Assembly: GCA_020845455.1 (NCBI GenBank)
Contig: JADLFO010000041.1
Span: 1-64,000, forward strand
DNA length: 64,000 nucleotides
Direction of reading: 5' to 3'
Source: Caldilineaceae bacterium
Lineage (GTDB): Bacteria > Chloroflexota > Anaerolineae > Caldilineales > Caldilineaceae
The position numbers were made by a program, and so were the translations under genes. Below, piece by piece: positions 47,459 to 57,504 of the stretch. The first letter of the stretch is position 1; every line of letters begins with the position of its first letter. The notes below the pieces were generated by a model. The model did not search any database, was not told the DNA's origin, and was given only the letters and a program-made list of their open reading frames with translations.

Positions 47459-48853
47459 ATGAAACAACGAAAACCTGTGGTGGCTCTGGTGGGCCGCCCG
47501 AATGTGGGAAAATCGACGCTGTTTAACCGGCTGGTGGGCAAGCGCACGGCGATTGTCGAAGACCTGCCGGGCACGACGCGCGACCGCATCTATGGCGACA
47601 GCGATTGGAACGGCGTGGGCTTTATCGTGATCGATACGGGCGGGCTGGAGGCGCAGGCGGATTGGCGCACGGCGCGCGCCGCGCCTACCCCAGCCGCTGC
47701 ACCCTTGGCCGCTGACTCGGCCCAGTTCGTGGAGCAGGTTCACAACCAGGCCAATCTCGCGCTGGAGGAGGCGGACGTCATCATCTTTGTGGTGGACGGC
47801 AAAGAGGGGCTGACCGCCGCCGATGAAGATGTCGCTGAGGTGCTGCGCCAAACCCAAAAGCCGATCTTTTTGGCGGTCAACAAGGCGGAAAGCCCGCAGC
47901 GCCGCTTGGATGCGGTCGAGTTCTGGAATTTAGGGCTGGGAGAGCCGCGCCCTATCAGCGCCTATCACGGTGAGGGTGTGGGCGACCTGCTCGACGAGGT
48001 GGTCGCCGTGCTGCCCCCCTATCCTTTTGACCTGGAGGAAGACGAGGGCGTTCGTATCGCCATTGTGGGCCGACCTAATGTGGGCAAGAGCAGCCTGCTC
48101 AACGCGCTGATCGGGTCGGAACGCTCGATTGTGAGCGATGTGCCCGGCACGACGCGCGACCCGATCGACATGCAGTTGGTCTATAACGGCCAACTGATCA
48201 CCTTGATCGACACGGCGGGCATCCGCCGCCGCGGTAAGGTCGAGCCGGGGATCGAGAAATACAGCGTGCTGCGCGCCATGCGCAGCGTGGACCGCGCCGA
48301 CGTGGCGCTGCTCTTGATCGACGGGGTGGACGGGGTGACGGCGCAAGACGCCCATGTGGCGGGCTATGTGCTGGAGAAGATGAAGGGCGTGGTCGTGGTG
48401 GTCAATAAGTGGGATGCGGTGGAAAAAGATTCGCAGACCATGGTGGAATATACCAAGCGCATCCGCAGCGAGCTAAAATTCTTGGACTATGTGCCGGTGA
48501 TCTACATCAGCGCCAAGACGACGCAGCGTGTACACAGCGTGCTGCCCACCGCGCTGGAGGTGGCTGAGGCGCGTAAGTACCGCCTGGGGACAAGCGAACT
48601 CAACCACCTGATCCGTGAGGCCTATGACCGGGTCCCCGCACCGAGCCGCAGCGGTCGTCCGCTGCGTATCTTCTATGCGACGCAGGCGGAGGCCGAACCG
48701 CCTACCTTCGTGCTCTTTGTCAACGACCCGGAGATTGTGCATTTCTCCTATGAGCGCTATCTGGAGAATCAGATCCGGGCCTATTACCCTTTTGTGGGGA
48801 CGCCGATCCGTATTCTTTTCCGCAGGCGGAGCGGCGACCGTGACAAGGCATAG
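47459..48853 (+). CDS. der: Ribosome-assembly GTPase Der (EngA)
   Basis: Der acts in 50S subunit maturation. The 464-residue protein has two tandem G domains: GRPNVGKSTLFNRLVG...DTGG...NKAE and GRPNVGKSSLLNALIG...DTAGIRRRGKVE...NKWDAVEK, then the C-terminal KH-like domain. The first domain contains an Ala/Pro/Thr-rich insert of about 25 residues after DTGGLEAQ (RAAPTPAAAPLAADS). Its start at ATG 47459 has no classic Shine-Dalgarno. Confidence 0.96.
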   Translation: MKQRKPVVALVGRPNVGKSTLFNRLVGKRTAIVEDLPGTTRDRIYGDSDWNGVGFIVIDTGGLEAQADWRTARAAPTPAAAPLAADSAQFVEQVHNQANLALEEADVIIFVVDGKEGLTAADEDVAEVLRQTQKPIFLAVNKAESPQRRLDAVEFWNLGLGEPRPISAYHGEGVGDLLDEVVAVLPPYPFDLEEDEGVRIAIVGRPNVGKSSLLNALIGSERSIVSDVPGTTRDPIDMQLVYNGQLITLIDTAGIRRRGKVEPGIEKYSVLRAMRSVDRADVALLLIDGVDGVTAQDAHVAGYVLEKMKGVVVVVNKWDAVEKDSQTMVEYTKRIRSELKFLDYVPVIYISAKTTQRVHSVLPTALEVAEARKYRLGTSELNHLIREAYDRVPAPSRSGRPLRIFYATQAEAEPPTFVLFVNDPEIVHFSYERYLENQIRAYYPFVGTPIRILFRRRSGDRDKA

Positions 48854-48874
48854 CGCGGCAGCAGGAAAGGCAGG

Positions 48875-49822
48875 ATGAGCCGGTTGCGCCTATATACCAT
48901 CGAACTGACTTTGGTGGTGGTGCTGGCCGCGGCGGTGGGCTATTTCGGCTATTTAGGCTATGGGCTGCTGACGCCCAAGTTTGTGGCCGAGCCTTTCTCC
49001 GGCGAGCGCGCCTATCAATATGCCGCACGCCAAATGGAGTTTGGCGACCGCTCGGCGGGGAGCGAGAGCAGTATCCGCATGGGCGATTGGTTGGTGGAGG
49101 AACTGCGTATCCTGGGCTGGGACGTGGTGATCCAGCCGTTTAGCGCGCTCGACGGAACCTCGGCGCGCAACATTATCGCCATCCGCAGCGCCAACCCGGC
49201 CCCTTCGCAGTCGGCCATTTTGATGACCCATTACGACACGCGGCTCTTCGCCGACCGCGACCCCGACCCTGCCAACCAGATTCAGCCCGCGCCGGGCGCC
49301 AACGCCGGCGCGTCGGGGACGGCAGTGCTGTTGGAGCTGGCGCGCACATTGGATGTAGAGGCCACGGGCCACACGGTCTGTCTGGTCTTTTTGGACGGCG
49401 AGGAGAACGGCGGGCTGGAAGGTTGGGAGGACGCCGCGGGCAGCGCGCAGTTTGTCCAACGGTTAGAAAACGATCTGCCCCGCTGCCGCGCGCCGCGCTT
49501 TGCCGCTTATCTCGACCTGGTGGGCGGCGGCAGCCAGCGCTTCTATGCCGAGAGCACCGGGGCGACCGCCCTGACCACGGCGATCTGGAAGGTCGCCGCC
49601 GAGTTGGGCTATGGCGGCGTCTTTATCGACGAGCCGACCTGGTCGGCGACCGATGCCCACAGCCGTTTCAGCGCGCTGAGGATCCCCGCCATCACCCTGG
49701 CGGACTATGCCTACCCCTATCGCGACACGCTGGCGGATGTCATGGAGCAGTTGAACGCCGACAGCTTGGGCCGCGTGGGGGTTACGTTCAAGACCTGGCT
49801 AGAGCGCGGCGCGCCCTTTTAG
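48875..49822 (+). CDS. Membrane-anchored M28-family zinc peptidase-like protein
   Basis: The 315-residue protein has an N-terminal helix (LTLVVVLAAAVGYFGYLGY) that anchors it outside the cytoplasm. The body is M28/glutaminyl-cyclase-like: ILMTHYDTR (ligand His/Asp), GANAGASGTAVLLELAR, LDGEENGG (Glu-Glu) and a late DAHSRFSALRIPAITLADY. Metal ligands resemble aminopeptidases, but YDTRLF with GANAGASG is also the pattern of bacterial glutaminyl-peptide cyclotransferases. The activity is not resolved. It follows der after 21 bp. Confidence 0.85.
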   Translation: MSRLRLYTIELTLVVVLAAAVGYFGYLGYGLLTPKFVAEPFSGERAYQYAARQMEFGDRSAGSESSIRMGDWLVEELRILGWDVVIQPFSALDGTSARNIIAIRSANPAPSQSAILMTHYDTRLFADRDPDPANQIQPAPGANAGASGTAVLLELARTLDVEATGHTVCLVFLDGEENGGLEGWEDAAGSAQFVQRLENDLPRCRAPRFAAYLDLVGGGSQRFYAESTGATALTTAIWKVAAELGYGGVFIDEPTWSATDAHSRFSALRIPAITLADYAYPYRDTLADVMEQLNADSLGRVGVTFKTWLERGAPF

Positions 49823-49829
49823 CTATCGG

Positions 49830-50321
49830 CTAGTTATAGGTAAGCTCCAGCAGCCACCAGCGCCCGTCGCGTTGGGTAAAGCGCCAGCGGTCGCCATTGC
49901 GGACGAGCGTAGCCTGGTCGCCCTCCAGGTGGACGGTAGCTGTCTGAAGGTCGTTTGCGCCCAGGGGAGGCGGCGGGCTGGGAAAGACGGCCAGCCGGTA
50001 GCGGTCCAGGATGGCGGCGCGGCCCGTCCAAACATAGTCGTCGGCAGAGTCGGACGTGCCGCGCCCGTCGACGATGCGGGCGTCTGCGGCCCAGAGCTGG
50101 GCCAGGATGGCTAGATCGCCGGTCGCCGCGGCTTGGCGCTCGGCGATGACCAGGGCCGGGAGCGCCTGAACGGCGGGCGCGGCGGCAAAGGCGGGGGTCG
50201 GGGGTATGGGGGTAGGCGTGGGCAGGGCGCGCAGCGGCGCGCTGCACCCGGCCAGCCACAGCCCGCCCAGGAAGCAGATCGCCGCCAGCCTGCGCCCTTG
50301 GCGATTCCGCCTTTTCGCCAC
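49830..50321 (-). CDS. Lipoprotein with SnoaL/DUF4440-like domain
   Basis: From GTG 50321 (VAKRRNRQGRRLAAICFLGG) the protein has 163 residues. A basic N-terminus, hydrophobic stretch and lipobox LWLAGCS mark a lipoprotein. A TPTPIPPTP linker leads to a compact domain (AERQAAATGDLAILAQLWAA, DYVWTGRAAILDRYRLAVF, WRFTQRDGRWWLLELTYN) like SnoaL/NTF2-type folds. The start overlaps an AT-rich promoter for the divergent lgt, so the mRNA may be leaderless. ORF extension to 50438 would overlap lgt and is unlikely. Confidence 0.7.
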   Translation of the reverse strand: MAKRRNRQGRRLAAICFLGGLWLAGCSAPLRALPTPTPIPPTPAFAAAPAVQALPALVIAERQAAATGDLAILAQLWAADARIVDGRGTSDSADDYVWTGRAAILDRYRLAVFPSPPPPLGANDLQTATVHLEGDQATLVRNGDRWRFTQRDGRWWLLELTYN

Positions 50322-50327
50322 TATACT
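50298..50327 (+). promoter_or_regulatory. Promoter of lgt
   Basis: TTGGCG (50298-50303), an 18-bp spacer and TATACT (50322-50327) lie about 50 bp upstream of lgt ATG 50380. The -10 box overlaps the likely start region of the divergent lipoprotein gene. Confidence 0.65.
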
Positions 50328-50379
50328 AGAGCGCGTCTTGGGCTGCACACACAGCACTGCGCACAGAAGGAGTGATGGT

Positions 50380-51339
50380 ATGAACCCGGTCATTTTTGAG
50401 ATTGGACCTTTCTCGCTGCACTGGTACGGCGTTTTCATCGTGGGCGGGGCGGTGCTGGCGGCTTGGGTCGCCAGCCTCTACGCCGCCCGCGCCGGGGATA
50501 ACCCGGACCATATCTGGAATATCCTGGCCTGGTCGTTGATCGGCGGGATCATTGGGGCGCGGCTCTACCATGTCTTTAGCTCGCCCGCCGATGGGCTGGG
50601 CTGGGCCTATTATCGCGAAAACCCGCTGGATATCATCAATTTCTGGAACGGGGGCTTCCGCGGGCTGGGCATCTACGGCGGGCTGGCAGGCGGCACGCTG
50701 GCGATCGCCATCTACTGCTGGTTCAACAAGCTCAACCCGCTGCGCTATCTGGACTATATCGCGCCCAATGTGTTGGTGGCGCAGGCGTTGGGGCGCATGG
50801 GCAATTTCGTCAACCAGGAGCTGTATGGCCCGCCCAGCGATGCGCCCTGGGCCTTTCACATCAACCCGCGCTTTCCCTGTCAACTGCCGCCCAACCTGCC
50901 CGCCGACATCCAGCCGTGCGGCTACCCCGACCCGACGACCGAAACGATCAACTGGTATGCCACACATGGCTTTCACCCCACTTTCTTTTATGAGGCGCTG
51001 TGGAATCTGGTGATGTTTGGCGTGCTGGCCTTTGTGCTGTGGCGCTTTGGCGAACGGCTGCGCCGCGGCGACGGGCTGCTGCTCTATTTGATCGCCTATC
51101 CGTTGGGGCGCTTTTGGGTGGAGATGTTTCGGCCCGATGCGTGGGTGATCGGCCAGATGGCGACGGCGCAGTGGATCGCGATCATCAGCGTGGTGGCCAG
51201 CGTGGTGGTGTTGGTGGCGCGCCATGTGGGCTGGTCGTGGCGCGATCACCCGGAGGAATCGCTGGCGCATATGAGCCGGCTGGCGGGTGAGACGGCTGAC
51301 GATATCGTGGACACGCCGGGCAGCCCGCAGACGACCTAG
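50380..51339 (+). CDS. lgt: Prolipoprotein diacylglyceryl transferase
   Basis: Lgt transfers diacylglycerol from phosphatidylglycerol to the lipobox cysteine of prolipoproteins, the first step of lipoprotein maturation at the membrane. From ATG 50380 (AAGGAG upstream) the 319-residue polytopic protein has SLHWYGVFIVGG, the conserved loop GRMGNFVNQELYG (GRxGNFxNxE) and HPTFFYEALWNL. The divergent gene encodes a lipoprotein, as does 38149-38703. A terminator follows. Confidence 0.95.
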   Translation: MNPVIFEIGPFSLHWYGVFIVGGAVLAAWVASLYAARAGDNPDHIWNILAWSLIGGIIGARLYHVFSSPADGLGWAYYRENPLDIINFWNGGFRGLGIYGGLAGGTLAIAIYCWFNKLNPLRYLDYIAPNVLVAQALGRMGNFVNQELYGPPSDAPWAFHINPRFPCQLPPNLPADIQPCGYPDPTTETINWYATHGFHPTFFYEALWNLVMFGVLAFVLWRFGERLRRGDGLLLYLIAYPLGRFWVEMFRPDAWVIGQMATAQWIAIISVVASVVVLVARHVGWSWRDHPEESLAHMSRLAGETADDIVDTPGSPQTT

Positions 51340-51397
51340 CGCATGGGTTGCCTGACCGCAAGGCTGGGTGCTCGGCAGCGCCCGCTCTGTGACAAGA

Positions 51398-51428
51398 CCC
51401 CCGCGCCCCCGGCGCGGGGGCGCTTTTT
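51398..51428 (+). terminator. Intrinsic terminator of lgt
   Basis: CCCCCGCGCC (51398-51407) and GGCGCGGGGG (51411-51420) form a 10-bp perfect stem with a 3-base loop, followed by CGC and five T residues. It separates lgt from the convergent acetyltransferase gene. Confidence 0.85.
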
Positions 51429-51437
51429 ATGCTTGGC

Positions 51438-52739
51438 TCACCTGTCTTCGCTTATTTCGTCTTGGCTCACACGGCCCAGATGCTCCCAGAGCGCGTCGTC
51501 GACCTGCTGGCCGATCAGAAAGCGGTGGTCGCCGTCGATGCCAACGCCGGTGATCACATATTGGCCCGGCTGTATGCCGACATAATGGGCGAAGAGACGG
51601 TCGCTCACGGCGCGCCATTCCAGCGCTTCTTCCACAGACCGCTGCTGCAACCCCGTCCAATCTGCCGGAATTTCGATGGCGATGAAGGGCTGGTCGGCGG
51701 CGTAGCTGACCCCTTGTAGCCCGTCGTTGACCCGCTGGATGTCGGCCTGGCGTGCCAGGTCGAGGATCAGCGAGCGTGAACCGGTGAGCGGGATATTGCG
51801 CACGCGGTCGCTGCCCACCAGCCAGGTTAACCCGAAGCGCGAGGCCGGCACGCGGTTGAGGTCGTTGCGGAAAGGGTAGAGGTCGGGATAGTGGTGGAAA
51901 GCGAGGGCGCGCAGCAAGCCGAAGTTGAGCGCGGCGTTGGGAAACTGCAGCGGGTCTGCCGTCCAGTGGACGATGCCGATGCCGTGCTGCCAGGCATATT
52001 CGGCCTGGACACGCTTGAGCAGGTTGCCGACGCGCATGCCGCGATAGTCGGGCAGCACACCCATGACCTGTGATTCGAGGCGCAGCGCGCCCTGAAAGCG
52101 CCCTGTCCAGTCGGCGGGCAGCGGCGGGCCGTCGAACTTGTAGAAGCCAAAGAGAAAGGCAGCAAGCCGGCCTTCGACGCGCGCCACCAGCCCGGTTCCG
52201 GCGCAGAACTCGGCGCTGTAGATGTCGGCGGGGTAGAGAAATTCGGGCGGGCTGCCCCAGATGCGCCGGTGCAGCTCGCGCGTCTGCTCGGCTTCGGCGG
52301 CGCTGGGCCGGCCAATGTTGACTGCGCCGACCGCTTCGTCGCTGGGCGAGAACCGGTGGGGGCTGTCAGGGTCATAGTAGATGACGGCGGTGTCGGGCAG
52401 TTGTGACTGGACGGCCTGGACGATCTGCTGGATTTGACCGGGCGACGACGGTTGGCCCAGCGTGTGATAGCGCAGCGTGTATTCGTGCAGATAGGCGGGC
52501 CACGCGGCGCCATTGGCGTTGGCGGCGTCTTTTAGCCCGCGCGGGAAGAGAAAGCCTACGCCCGCCGGGGCCGCGCCTTGATCCAGCCAGACGATGCGCC
52601 CGCCCAGTCTGGGCAGCACAACTTGCAGGAAATGATAGGGGAAGAGTGATGGGTTCTCGCCTGCATGGAGCAGCGCGCCAATTCGGTCGATCGCTGCGCT
52701 CCACGCAGGGCCGTGAGGATCGATCAAGCGGGCGTTCAT
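51438..52739 (-). CDS. GNAT-superfamily acetyltransferase-like protein
   Basis: From ATG 52739 (MNARLIDPHGPAWSAAIDRI) the protein has 433 residues, longer than single GNAT domains. The N-terminal 130 residues have no recognised family. The middle includes RLESQVMGVLPDYRGMRVGN, a GNAT acetyl-CoA-binding pattern (V-x-P-x-x-R-G), with GIGIVHWTADPLQFPNAALN after it, typical of the COG3375-type predicted acetyltransferases. The start lies four bases past the rlmB stop, so translational coupling is likely. The acceptor is unknown. Confidence 0.75.
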   Translation of the reverse strand: MNARLIDPHGPAWSAAIDRIGALLHAGENPSLFPYHFLQVVLPRLGGRIVWLDQGAAPAGVGFLFPRGLKDAANANGAAWPAYLHEYTLRYHTLGQPSSPGQIQQIVQAVQSQLPDTAVIYYDPDSPHRFSPSDEAVGAVNIGRPSAAEAEQTRELHRRIWGSPPEFLYPADIYSAEFCAGTGLVARVEGRLAAFLFGFYKFDGPPLPADWTGRFQGALRLESQVMGVLPDYRGMRVGNLLKRVQAEYAWQHGIGIVHWTADPLQFPNAALNFGLLRALAFHHYPDLYPFRNDLNRVPASRFGLTWLVGSDRVRNIPLTGSRSLILDLARQADIQRVNDGLQGVSYAADQPFIAIEIPADWTGLQQRSVEEALEWRAVSDRLFAHYVGIQPGQYVITGVGIDGDHRFLIGQQVDDALWEHLGRVSQDEISEDR

Positions 52740-52743
52740 GGCG

Positions 52744-53517
52744 TCAAGTGTGAGAACTTGCGCCAGGCCCGTTGCGTGCCTGGCGCGCCAGATAGAGCAC
52801 AATGCTGCCCGCCACGGCGGCATTGAGGCTCTCGACTGCGCCGACTGTGTGCAGCCGTATCAGAAAGTCGCACCGTTCGCGCGTCAGGCGGCTGAGGCCG
52901 CCGCCCTCGCTGCCTACGACCAGGGCCAGCGCCCCGCCCAAGGTCTTGGGGTCGACCAGCGGCGCGGCGGGGTCATTTTCAAGACCGGCCACCCAGATGT
53001 TGCGCTGCTTGAGTTCCTCGATCGTGCGGTTGAGGTTGGTCACCTGCGCCACGCGCATCCGCTCTACTGCGCCCGAACTGCTGTTGCTAACCGCGGGGGT
53101 GATGCGCGCCGCGCGGCGGTCGGGCAGAATGATGCCATGAACGCCCATGGCTTCGGCGGTGCGGATCAACGTGCCCAGGTTCTGGGGGTCCTGCACATGG
53201 TCGAGGATGAGCAGGAAGGGCGCGTCGCTCTGCTTGCGTGCCTGGGCCAAGATGGCATCCACCTCGACATAGGGGTAGTCGTCCACTTCCAGCGCCACGC
53301 CCTGGGGGTTGGCCTGCTGCTGGGCCAGCCGGTCGAACAGCCCCCCTTTGATCGTGCGCACCGGCAAGTTGGCGGCCTGGGCCGCGGCCGCGATCTCCGC
53401 CATGATGCCGCTGGGGGTAGACTGGGGATCGCCTTCGAGCCAGAGACGGTAGATGCGCCGCCGCCCGGCGCGCAGCGTCTCTAGGACGGCGTGGCGGCCA
53501 TAGATCAGTTCACTCAT
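52744..53517 (-). CDS. rlmB: 23S rRNA 2'-O-methyltransferase of the TrmH/RlmB family
   Basis: This SPOUT methyltransferase probably methylates a 23S rRNA guanosine ribose in the peptidyl-transferase region. The 257-residue protein starts with the substrate-binding domain ([20 protein letters not shown]). The SPOUT core has [32 protein letters not shown] and [13 protein letters not shown], with the [18 protein letters not shown] knot loop. It lies in a compact reverse-strand run cysS-rlmB-GNAT. TrmH tRNA specificity is the main alternative. Confidence 0.88.
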   Translation of the reverse strand: MSELIYGRHAVLETLRAGRRRIYRLWLEGDPQSTPSGIMAEIAAAAQAANLPVRTIKGGLFDRLAQQQANPQGVALEVDDYPYVEVDAILAQARKQSDAPFLLILDHVQDPQNLGTLIRTAEAMGVHGIILPDRRAARITPAVSNSSSGAVERMRVAQVTNLNRTIEELKQRNIWVAGLENDPAAPLVDPKTLGGALALVVGSEGGGLSRLTRERCDFLIRLHTVGAVESLNAAVAGSIVLYLARQARNGPGASSHT

Positions 53518-53537
53518 GGATCAATGCGCTCATGGGA

Positions 53538-54947
53538 TCACTGTTCTTGGTAGCGCCACTGCGTTCCGTCCGGGCCATCTTCCAGGGCGACGCCAAGTTC
53601 CTTGAGGCCGTCACGCACTTTGTCCGCCAGCGCCCACTGTTTGGCGGCGCGCAGGTCGCCGCGCACCTGGACGAGCAGGGCGACAAAGGGGCGCGCGGCC
53701 AGGTCGTTGCCGTTTTCGGCGGCAGGTTCGCTGAGGGCTATCCCCAGCACGCCCGCCAACTGCTGGAGTGTGCGCTGCGCAGCCTGGTAGAAGGGACCGC
53801 TGACGCCCGCATCGCGCCCGGTGTTGATGGCGCGCACCAGTTCAAAGAGCGCGGCCAGGGCGCTGCTGGTGTTGAAGTCGGCGTTCATGGCTTCGATAAA
53901 GGCGGCGCGGGCGTTTTCGGCGGCTTGGCGCAGGCTGTCGGCTTCGGGGCCGGTGGTCTTGCCGCCCGTGGAGGGGCGCAGCCCGCTGCGCAGGCGGCTC
54001 AGGGCGCGCTCGGCCCCGGCCAGGGTCTCGTCGTTGAAGACGATCGGCTTGCGATAGTGGCCGGTGAAGATCAACATGCGCAGCACGTCGGGGCTGTGCT
54101 TGCTGAGGAAGTCGTCGATCGTGACCAGGTTGCCGAGCGACTTGCTCATCTTTTCGCCGCCAAACTGCAACATGCCGTTGTGCATCCAATAGCGGGCGAG
54201 CGGTTTGCCGGTCAGGCTTTCGCTCTGGGCGATCTCGTTTTCGTGGTGGGGGAAGATCAGGTCGTTGCCGCCGCCGTGGATGTCGATCGTCTCGCCCAGG
54301 TGGTGCAGACACATGGCCGAGCATTCGATGTGCCAGCCGGGGCGACCGGGTCCCCAGGGGCTGTCCCAGGCCGGTTCGCCCGGTTTGGCCGATTTCCAGA
54401 GCGCAAAGTCGGCCACGTTTTCCTTGCGTGCGTCCTCGGCGACGCGTGTGCCGCTCATGGCTTCTTGCAGGCTGCGCCCGCTGAGACGGCCATAGTCGGG
54501 GTCTTTGGTGACGCGGAAGTAGACGTCGCCGTCCAACGTATAGGCATAGCCCGCTTCGCCCAGGTCTTGGATAAAACGGATGATCTCCGGGATTTCGCCG
54601 CTGACGCGTGGGTAGATGTCGGCGGGCATGACGTTGAGATCGCCCAGGTGGCGCAGATATTCTTCGGCGTAGTGGTCAGCGAGCGCGATCGGGTCCTCGC
54701 CGCGTTCGTTGGCACGGCGGATGATCTTGTCGTCGACGTCGGTGAAGTTGGTGGCATATTGCACGGCGTAGCCGCGAAAGAGCAGATAGCGCCGCACCAT
54801 GTCAAAGACAATGGCTGCCATGGCATGGCCCACATGGGCATCTGAATAGACCGTGGGTCCGCAGACATACATGCGGACCTTACCCTCTTCCAGGGGGATA
54901 AACTCTTCTTCGGCCCGGGTGAGGGTGTTATAGATACGCAGCCCCAT
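53538..54947 (-). CDS. cysS: Cysteinyl-tRNA synthetase
   Basis: The enzyme charges tRNA-Cys. The 469-residue class I synthetase has the [16 protein letters not shown] segment (HIGH-like AHVGHA), zinc-site residues, WHIECSAM, and the KMSKS loop [11 protein letters not shown]. The C-terminal DALR helical domain is followed by the usual tail. AGGAG precedes ATG 54947. It is ahead of rlmB by 20 bp; the YacL-type gene is directly upstream. Confidence 0.96.
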   Translation of the reverse strand: MGLRIYNTLTRAEEEFIPLEEGKVRMYVCGPTVYSDAHVGHAMAAIVFDMVRRYLLFRGYAVQYATNFTDVDDKIIRRANERGEDPIALADHYAEEYLRHLGDLNVMPADIYPRVSGEIPEIIRFIQDLGEAGYAYTLDGDVYFRVTKDPDYGRLSGRSLQEAMSGTRVAEDARKENVADFALWKSAKPGEPAWDSPWGPGRPGWHIECSAMCLHHLGETIDIHGGGNDLIFPHHENEIAQSESLTGKPLARYWMHNGMLQFGGEKMSKSLGNLVTIDDFLSKHSPDVLRMLIFTGHYRKPIVFNDETLAGAERALSRLRSGLRPSTGGKTTGPEADSLRQAAENARAAFIEAMNADFNTSSALAALFELVRAINTGRDAGVSGPFYQAAQRTLQQLAGVLGIALSEPAAENGNDLAARPFVALLVQVRGDLRAAKQWALADKVRDGLKELGVALEDGPDGTQWRYQEQ

Positions 54948-54959
54948 GAATCGCTCCTG

Positions 54960-56024
54960 TTACCGTTGCTCTGCTTCTGTTTCGGGGACGGCAAAGACCA
55001 GCCGTCCGGCGTTGGTCTGCAAGACTTTGGTCACCTGGACAATGACTTCCTGGTTGAGAAATTGGCGACCGTTTTCGACCACGACCATGGTGCCGTCTTC
55101 CAGATAGCCGACGCCTTGGCCGATCTCTTTGCCGACCTGGATGATCTTAATCGGCATGCCTTCGCCGGGCAAAAAGACCGACTTGACGGCGTTGGCCAGT
55201 TCGTTGATGTTGAGTACCTTGACGCCTTGCAGCCGCGCCACGCGGTTGAGATTATAGTCGTTGGTGATGATGGCCCCGCCCAGGTCGCGCGCCAGGCTGA
55301 TCAGTTTGTCGTCGACCTGTTGGGCGTCTTGGGGGTCGATGTCGATAAATTCGATGTGGACGTCGGGGTTCTGCTGCAGCCGGTCGAGCATCTCCAGCCC
55401 GCGGCGGCCGCGGTTGCGGCGCAGGGTCTCGGAGGAATCAGCGATATATTGCAGTTCGTTGAGCACAAAGCGCGGTACGGCCAGATGGCCCAATAAAAAG
55501 CCGGTGTCGGCCACGTCGGCAATGCGCCCGTCGATGATCACGCTGGTATCGAGCAGCAGGGTGGGCTGCTCCGCCAGAGGTGGGGCGGCTGCAGGCGGCG
55601 CAGGCCGCGACCGGATCAGCCCCATGAAGTCCTCTTTGCGCAGCACCATGATGGTCGCGCCCAGATAGCCAAAGAGGATCACGGCGACAAAGGGCAGGAT
55701 GGGGCCAAAGGGCGAGGGCAGCCGTGAGAGCGGATAGGCCAGCAGCGCGGCGATCAGCAGCCCCAAGCAGAGACCCGTAGTCCCTGCGATCAGGTCTTCC
55801 ATGGGCACGCTGCGCAGGCTGTTGCGTGCGGCGCGCGCCGGGGCGATCAGAATCCAGGGCGCGAGCAGATAGCCCAGCAGCGCGCCCGCAAACATCGACC
55901 CCCAGATGGTGGGCGCGGTCCAGGTGGTTAATTCATAGGTGCCGGCCAGGGCAACGCCCAGATAGTAGCCGACAAAGCCATACAATAGGGCGCCAAGCAC
56001 TCGCAGCACAGGGCCGAGGCGCAT
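54960..56024 (-). CDS. PIN/TRAM-domain membrane protein (YacL family)
   Basis: From ATG 56024, ten bases after GAGGAG, the 354-residue protein has four N-terminal transmembrane helices, a linker, a PIN RNase-like domain with acidic residues ([33 protein letters not shown]) and a C-terminal TRAM domain ([20 protein letters not shown]). Neighbouring cysS matches the YacL context in other bacteria. Possible function is an RNA nuclease or binder at the membrane; unproved. GTG 56042 lies in the ribosome-binding site and is not used. Confidence 0.9.
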   Translation of the reverse strand: MRLGPVLRVLGALLYGFVGYYLGVALAGTYELTTWTAPTIWGSMFAGALLGYLLAPWILIAPARAARNSLRSVPMEDLIAGTTGLCLGLLIAALLAYPLSRLPSPFGPILPFVAVILFGYLGATIMVLRKEDFMGLIRSRPAPPAAAPPLAEQPTLLLDTSVIIDGRIADVADTGFLLGHLAVPRFVLNELQYIADSSETLRRNRGRRGLEMLDRLQQNPDVHIEFIDIDPQDAQQVDDKLISLARDLGGAIITNDYNLNRVARLQGVKVLNINELANAVKSVFLPGEGMPIKIIQVGKEIGQGVGYLEDGTMVVVENGRQFLNQEVIVQVTKVLQTNAGRLVFAVPETEAEQR

Positions 56025-56185
56025 ACGGGTTGCTCTCCTCACGGAAATGAGACGGAATCAGACGGTCCAATAGCCGGCAGTTTGTCAATGATGACGCCGG
56101 TGCGGCCATTTTCATACGCCTGTCATTATCTATGTATCATACCCGAAAAGCAGCGTGAGAGCAATCGTTTTACCTCTGGCAGCGC

Positions 56186-57325
56186 TTAATGTTCCTGCTG
56201 GAGTTCGGTGTAGAGTTCGAGCAGACGGCGGGCGTTGTTTTCGACCGAGAGGCCGCGGCTGTGTTCGACGGCCTGGCGGCTCATGATCTGGCGCAGCGGC
56301 GCGTCTTGGGCAAGGCGCAGGAAGCGCAGGCCAAAGCTGAGGTCGTTGTTCTCGGCGATAAAGCCGGTCTGTCCGTCGACGATGATATCGGTGACGCCGG
56401 GAGAGCGGATGCCCAGGGCGGGCAGACCGGCCGCGCCGGCCTCGATAAAGGTGAGGGGGTGGACTTCGCTGACACTGGCGGAGACGAAGAAGTCTGCCAT
56501 GGTCATATAGGCAGGGATTTTCTCGTAGCTAACGCCGCCGGTGAAGTGGACACGCGCACCGAGGTTCAGCGCGCGCGCCATCTCGCGTAGCTGGTCCAGA
56601 TCCGGCCCATCGCCGACGAGCACCAGATGGACAGGCTCGTATTCGGCGGCGACATAGGCAAAGAGCTGGAGCAAACGGTCGATGCTCTTTTCGCCGCTCA
56701 TGCGGCCCACATACATCGCCACGACGGCGTCGTCGGGCAGGCCGAGGTCGGCATGGGTGATGCAGCGGTTCGGATGGGTAAAGCGCGCCACGTCGACGCC
56801 GTTGGGGATGACGACGATTTTGCCCTGCACCCCCCATTCACGCATGATCTCGGCGACGCTCTCGCTGGGCGCGACCAGGGCGCTGCAGCGTTGGCTGAAG
56901 GAGTGAAAGTAGGTCTGCAGCGCTGTTTCCGAGACGGCCGCGGGCAGGATTTTGAGATACTGCTTGACGTAGAGATCGTAGCGCGTGTGGTTGGTAAAGA
57001 CCATCGGGACGTTGTAGCGGTTGGCGCAGTACAGCCCAAAGCTGCCGCTGACAAATGGATGGTGGACGTGCAGCACGTCCATATGGCTGAGCAGCTTGCG
57101 GCTGCGGCTGTTGAGCATCACGCTCACATGATAGCCGGTGTCGGCCAAGGGGATGCCGGGGATACGAACCACATTTGGCTCGTCGTCTTCATAGTCTTTG
57201 CCGCTGGGCACAAACAGCCACACCTCTTCGCCCCACTGTTCGAGGCAGCGTTTGAGCATGGCGATGTGGTGGACGACGCCATTGGTGGAAGGTTTATAGA
57301 TGTCGGTCAGGAGAGCGATTCGCAT
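56186..57325 (-). CDS. Glycosyltransferase family 4
   Basis: The 379-residue GT-B enzyme opens with MRIALLTDIYKPSTNGVVHH, continues with the HVHHPF motif of GT4 glycolipid or mannosyl transferases, and has the acceptor-loop TNHTRYDLY. The donor domain is typical: VPNGVD-like VIPNGVDVARF, VGRMSGEKSIDRLL, and the C-terminal EVHPLTFIEAGAAGLPALG (EX7E). The sequence resembles 1,2-diacylglycerol glucosyltransferases and PimB-like enzymes. The substrate is not assigned. The ORF extends to 57619, but its upstream part overlaps the serS leader. Confidence 0.9.
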   Translation of the reverse strand: MRIALLTDIYKPSTNGVVHHIAMLKRCLEQWGEEVWLFVPSGKDYEDDEPNVVRIPGIPLADTGYHVSVMLNSRSRKLLSHMDVLHVHHPFVSGSFGLYCANRYNVPMVFTNHTRYDLYVKQYLKILPAAVSETALQTYFHSFSQRCSALVAPSESVAEIMREWGVQGKIVVIPNGVDVARFTHPNRCITHADLGLPDDAVVAMYVGRMSGEKSIDRLLQLFAYVAAEYEPVHLVLVGDGPDLDQLREMARALNLGARVHFTGGVSYEKIPAYMTMADFFVSASVSEVHPLTFIEAGAAGLPALGIRSPGVTDIIVDGQTGFIAENNDLSFGLRFLRLAQDAPLRQIMSRQAVEHSRGLSVENNARRLLELYTELQQEH

Positions 57326-57469
57326 ATAGTTCCGTTTAATTGAGTACGTGGAACATGGACAATCGTCGCGATGGGACGGCTCTGTTCCGCCTCTATTGGT
57401 TGATCTTAGCATCAGCCGCGCGCTGTGACAACTTGGCGAATGGATAGGCAAGCGCGCTAGCGCGCCGCG

Positions 57470-57498
57470 TTGACAGGGGCGGGCTGCTGTGCTATCCT
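57470..57498 (+). promoter_or_regulatory. Promoter of the serS T-box leader
   Basis: TTGACA (57470-57475), a 17-bp spacer and TATCCT (57493-57498) form a strong promoter; transcription would start near 57505. Confidence 0.8.
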
Positions 57499-57504
57499 CG
57501 CACA

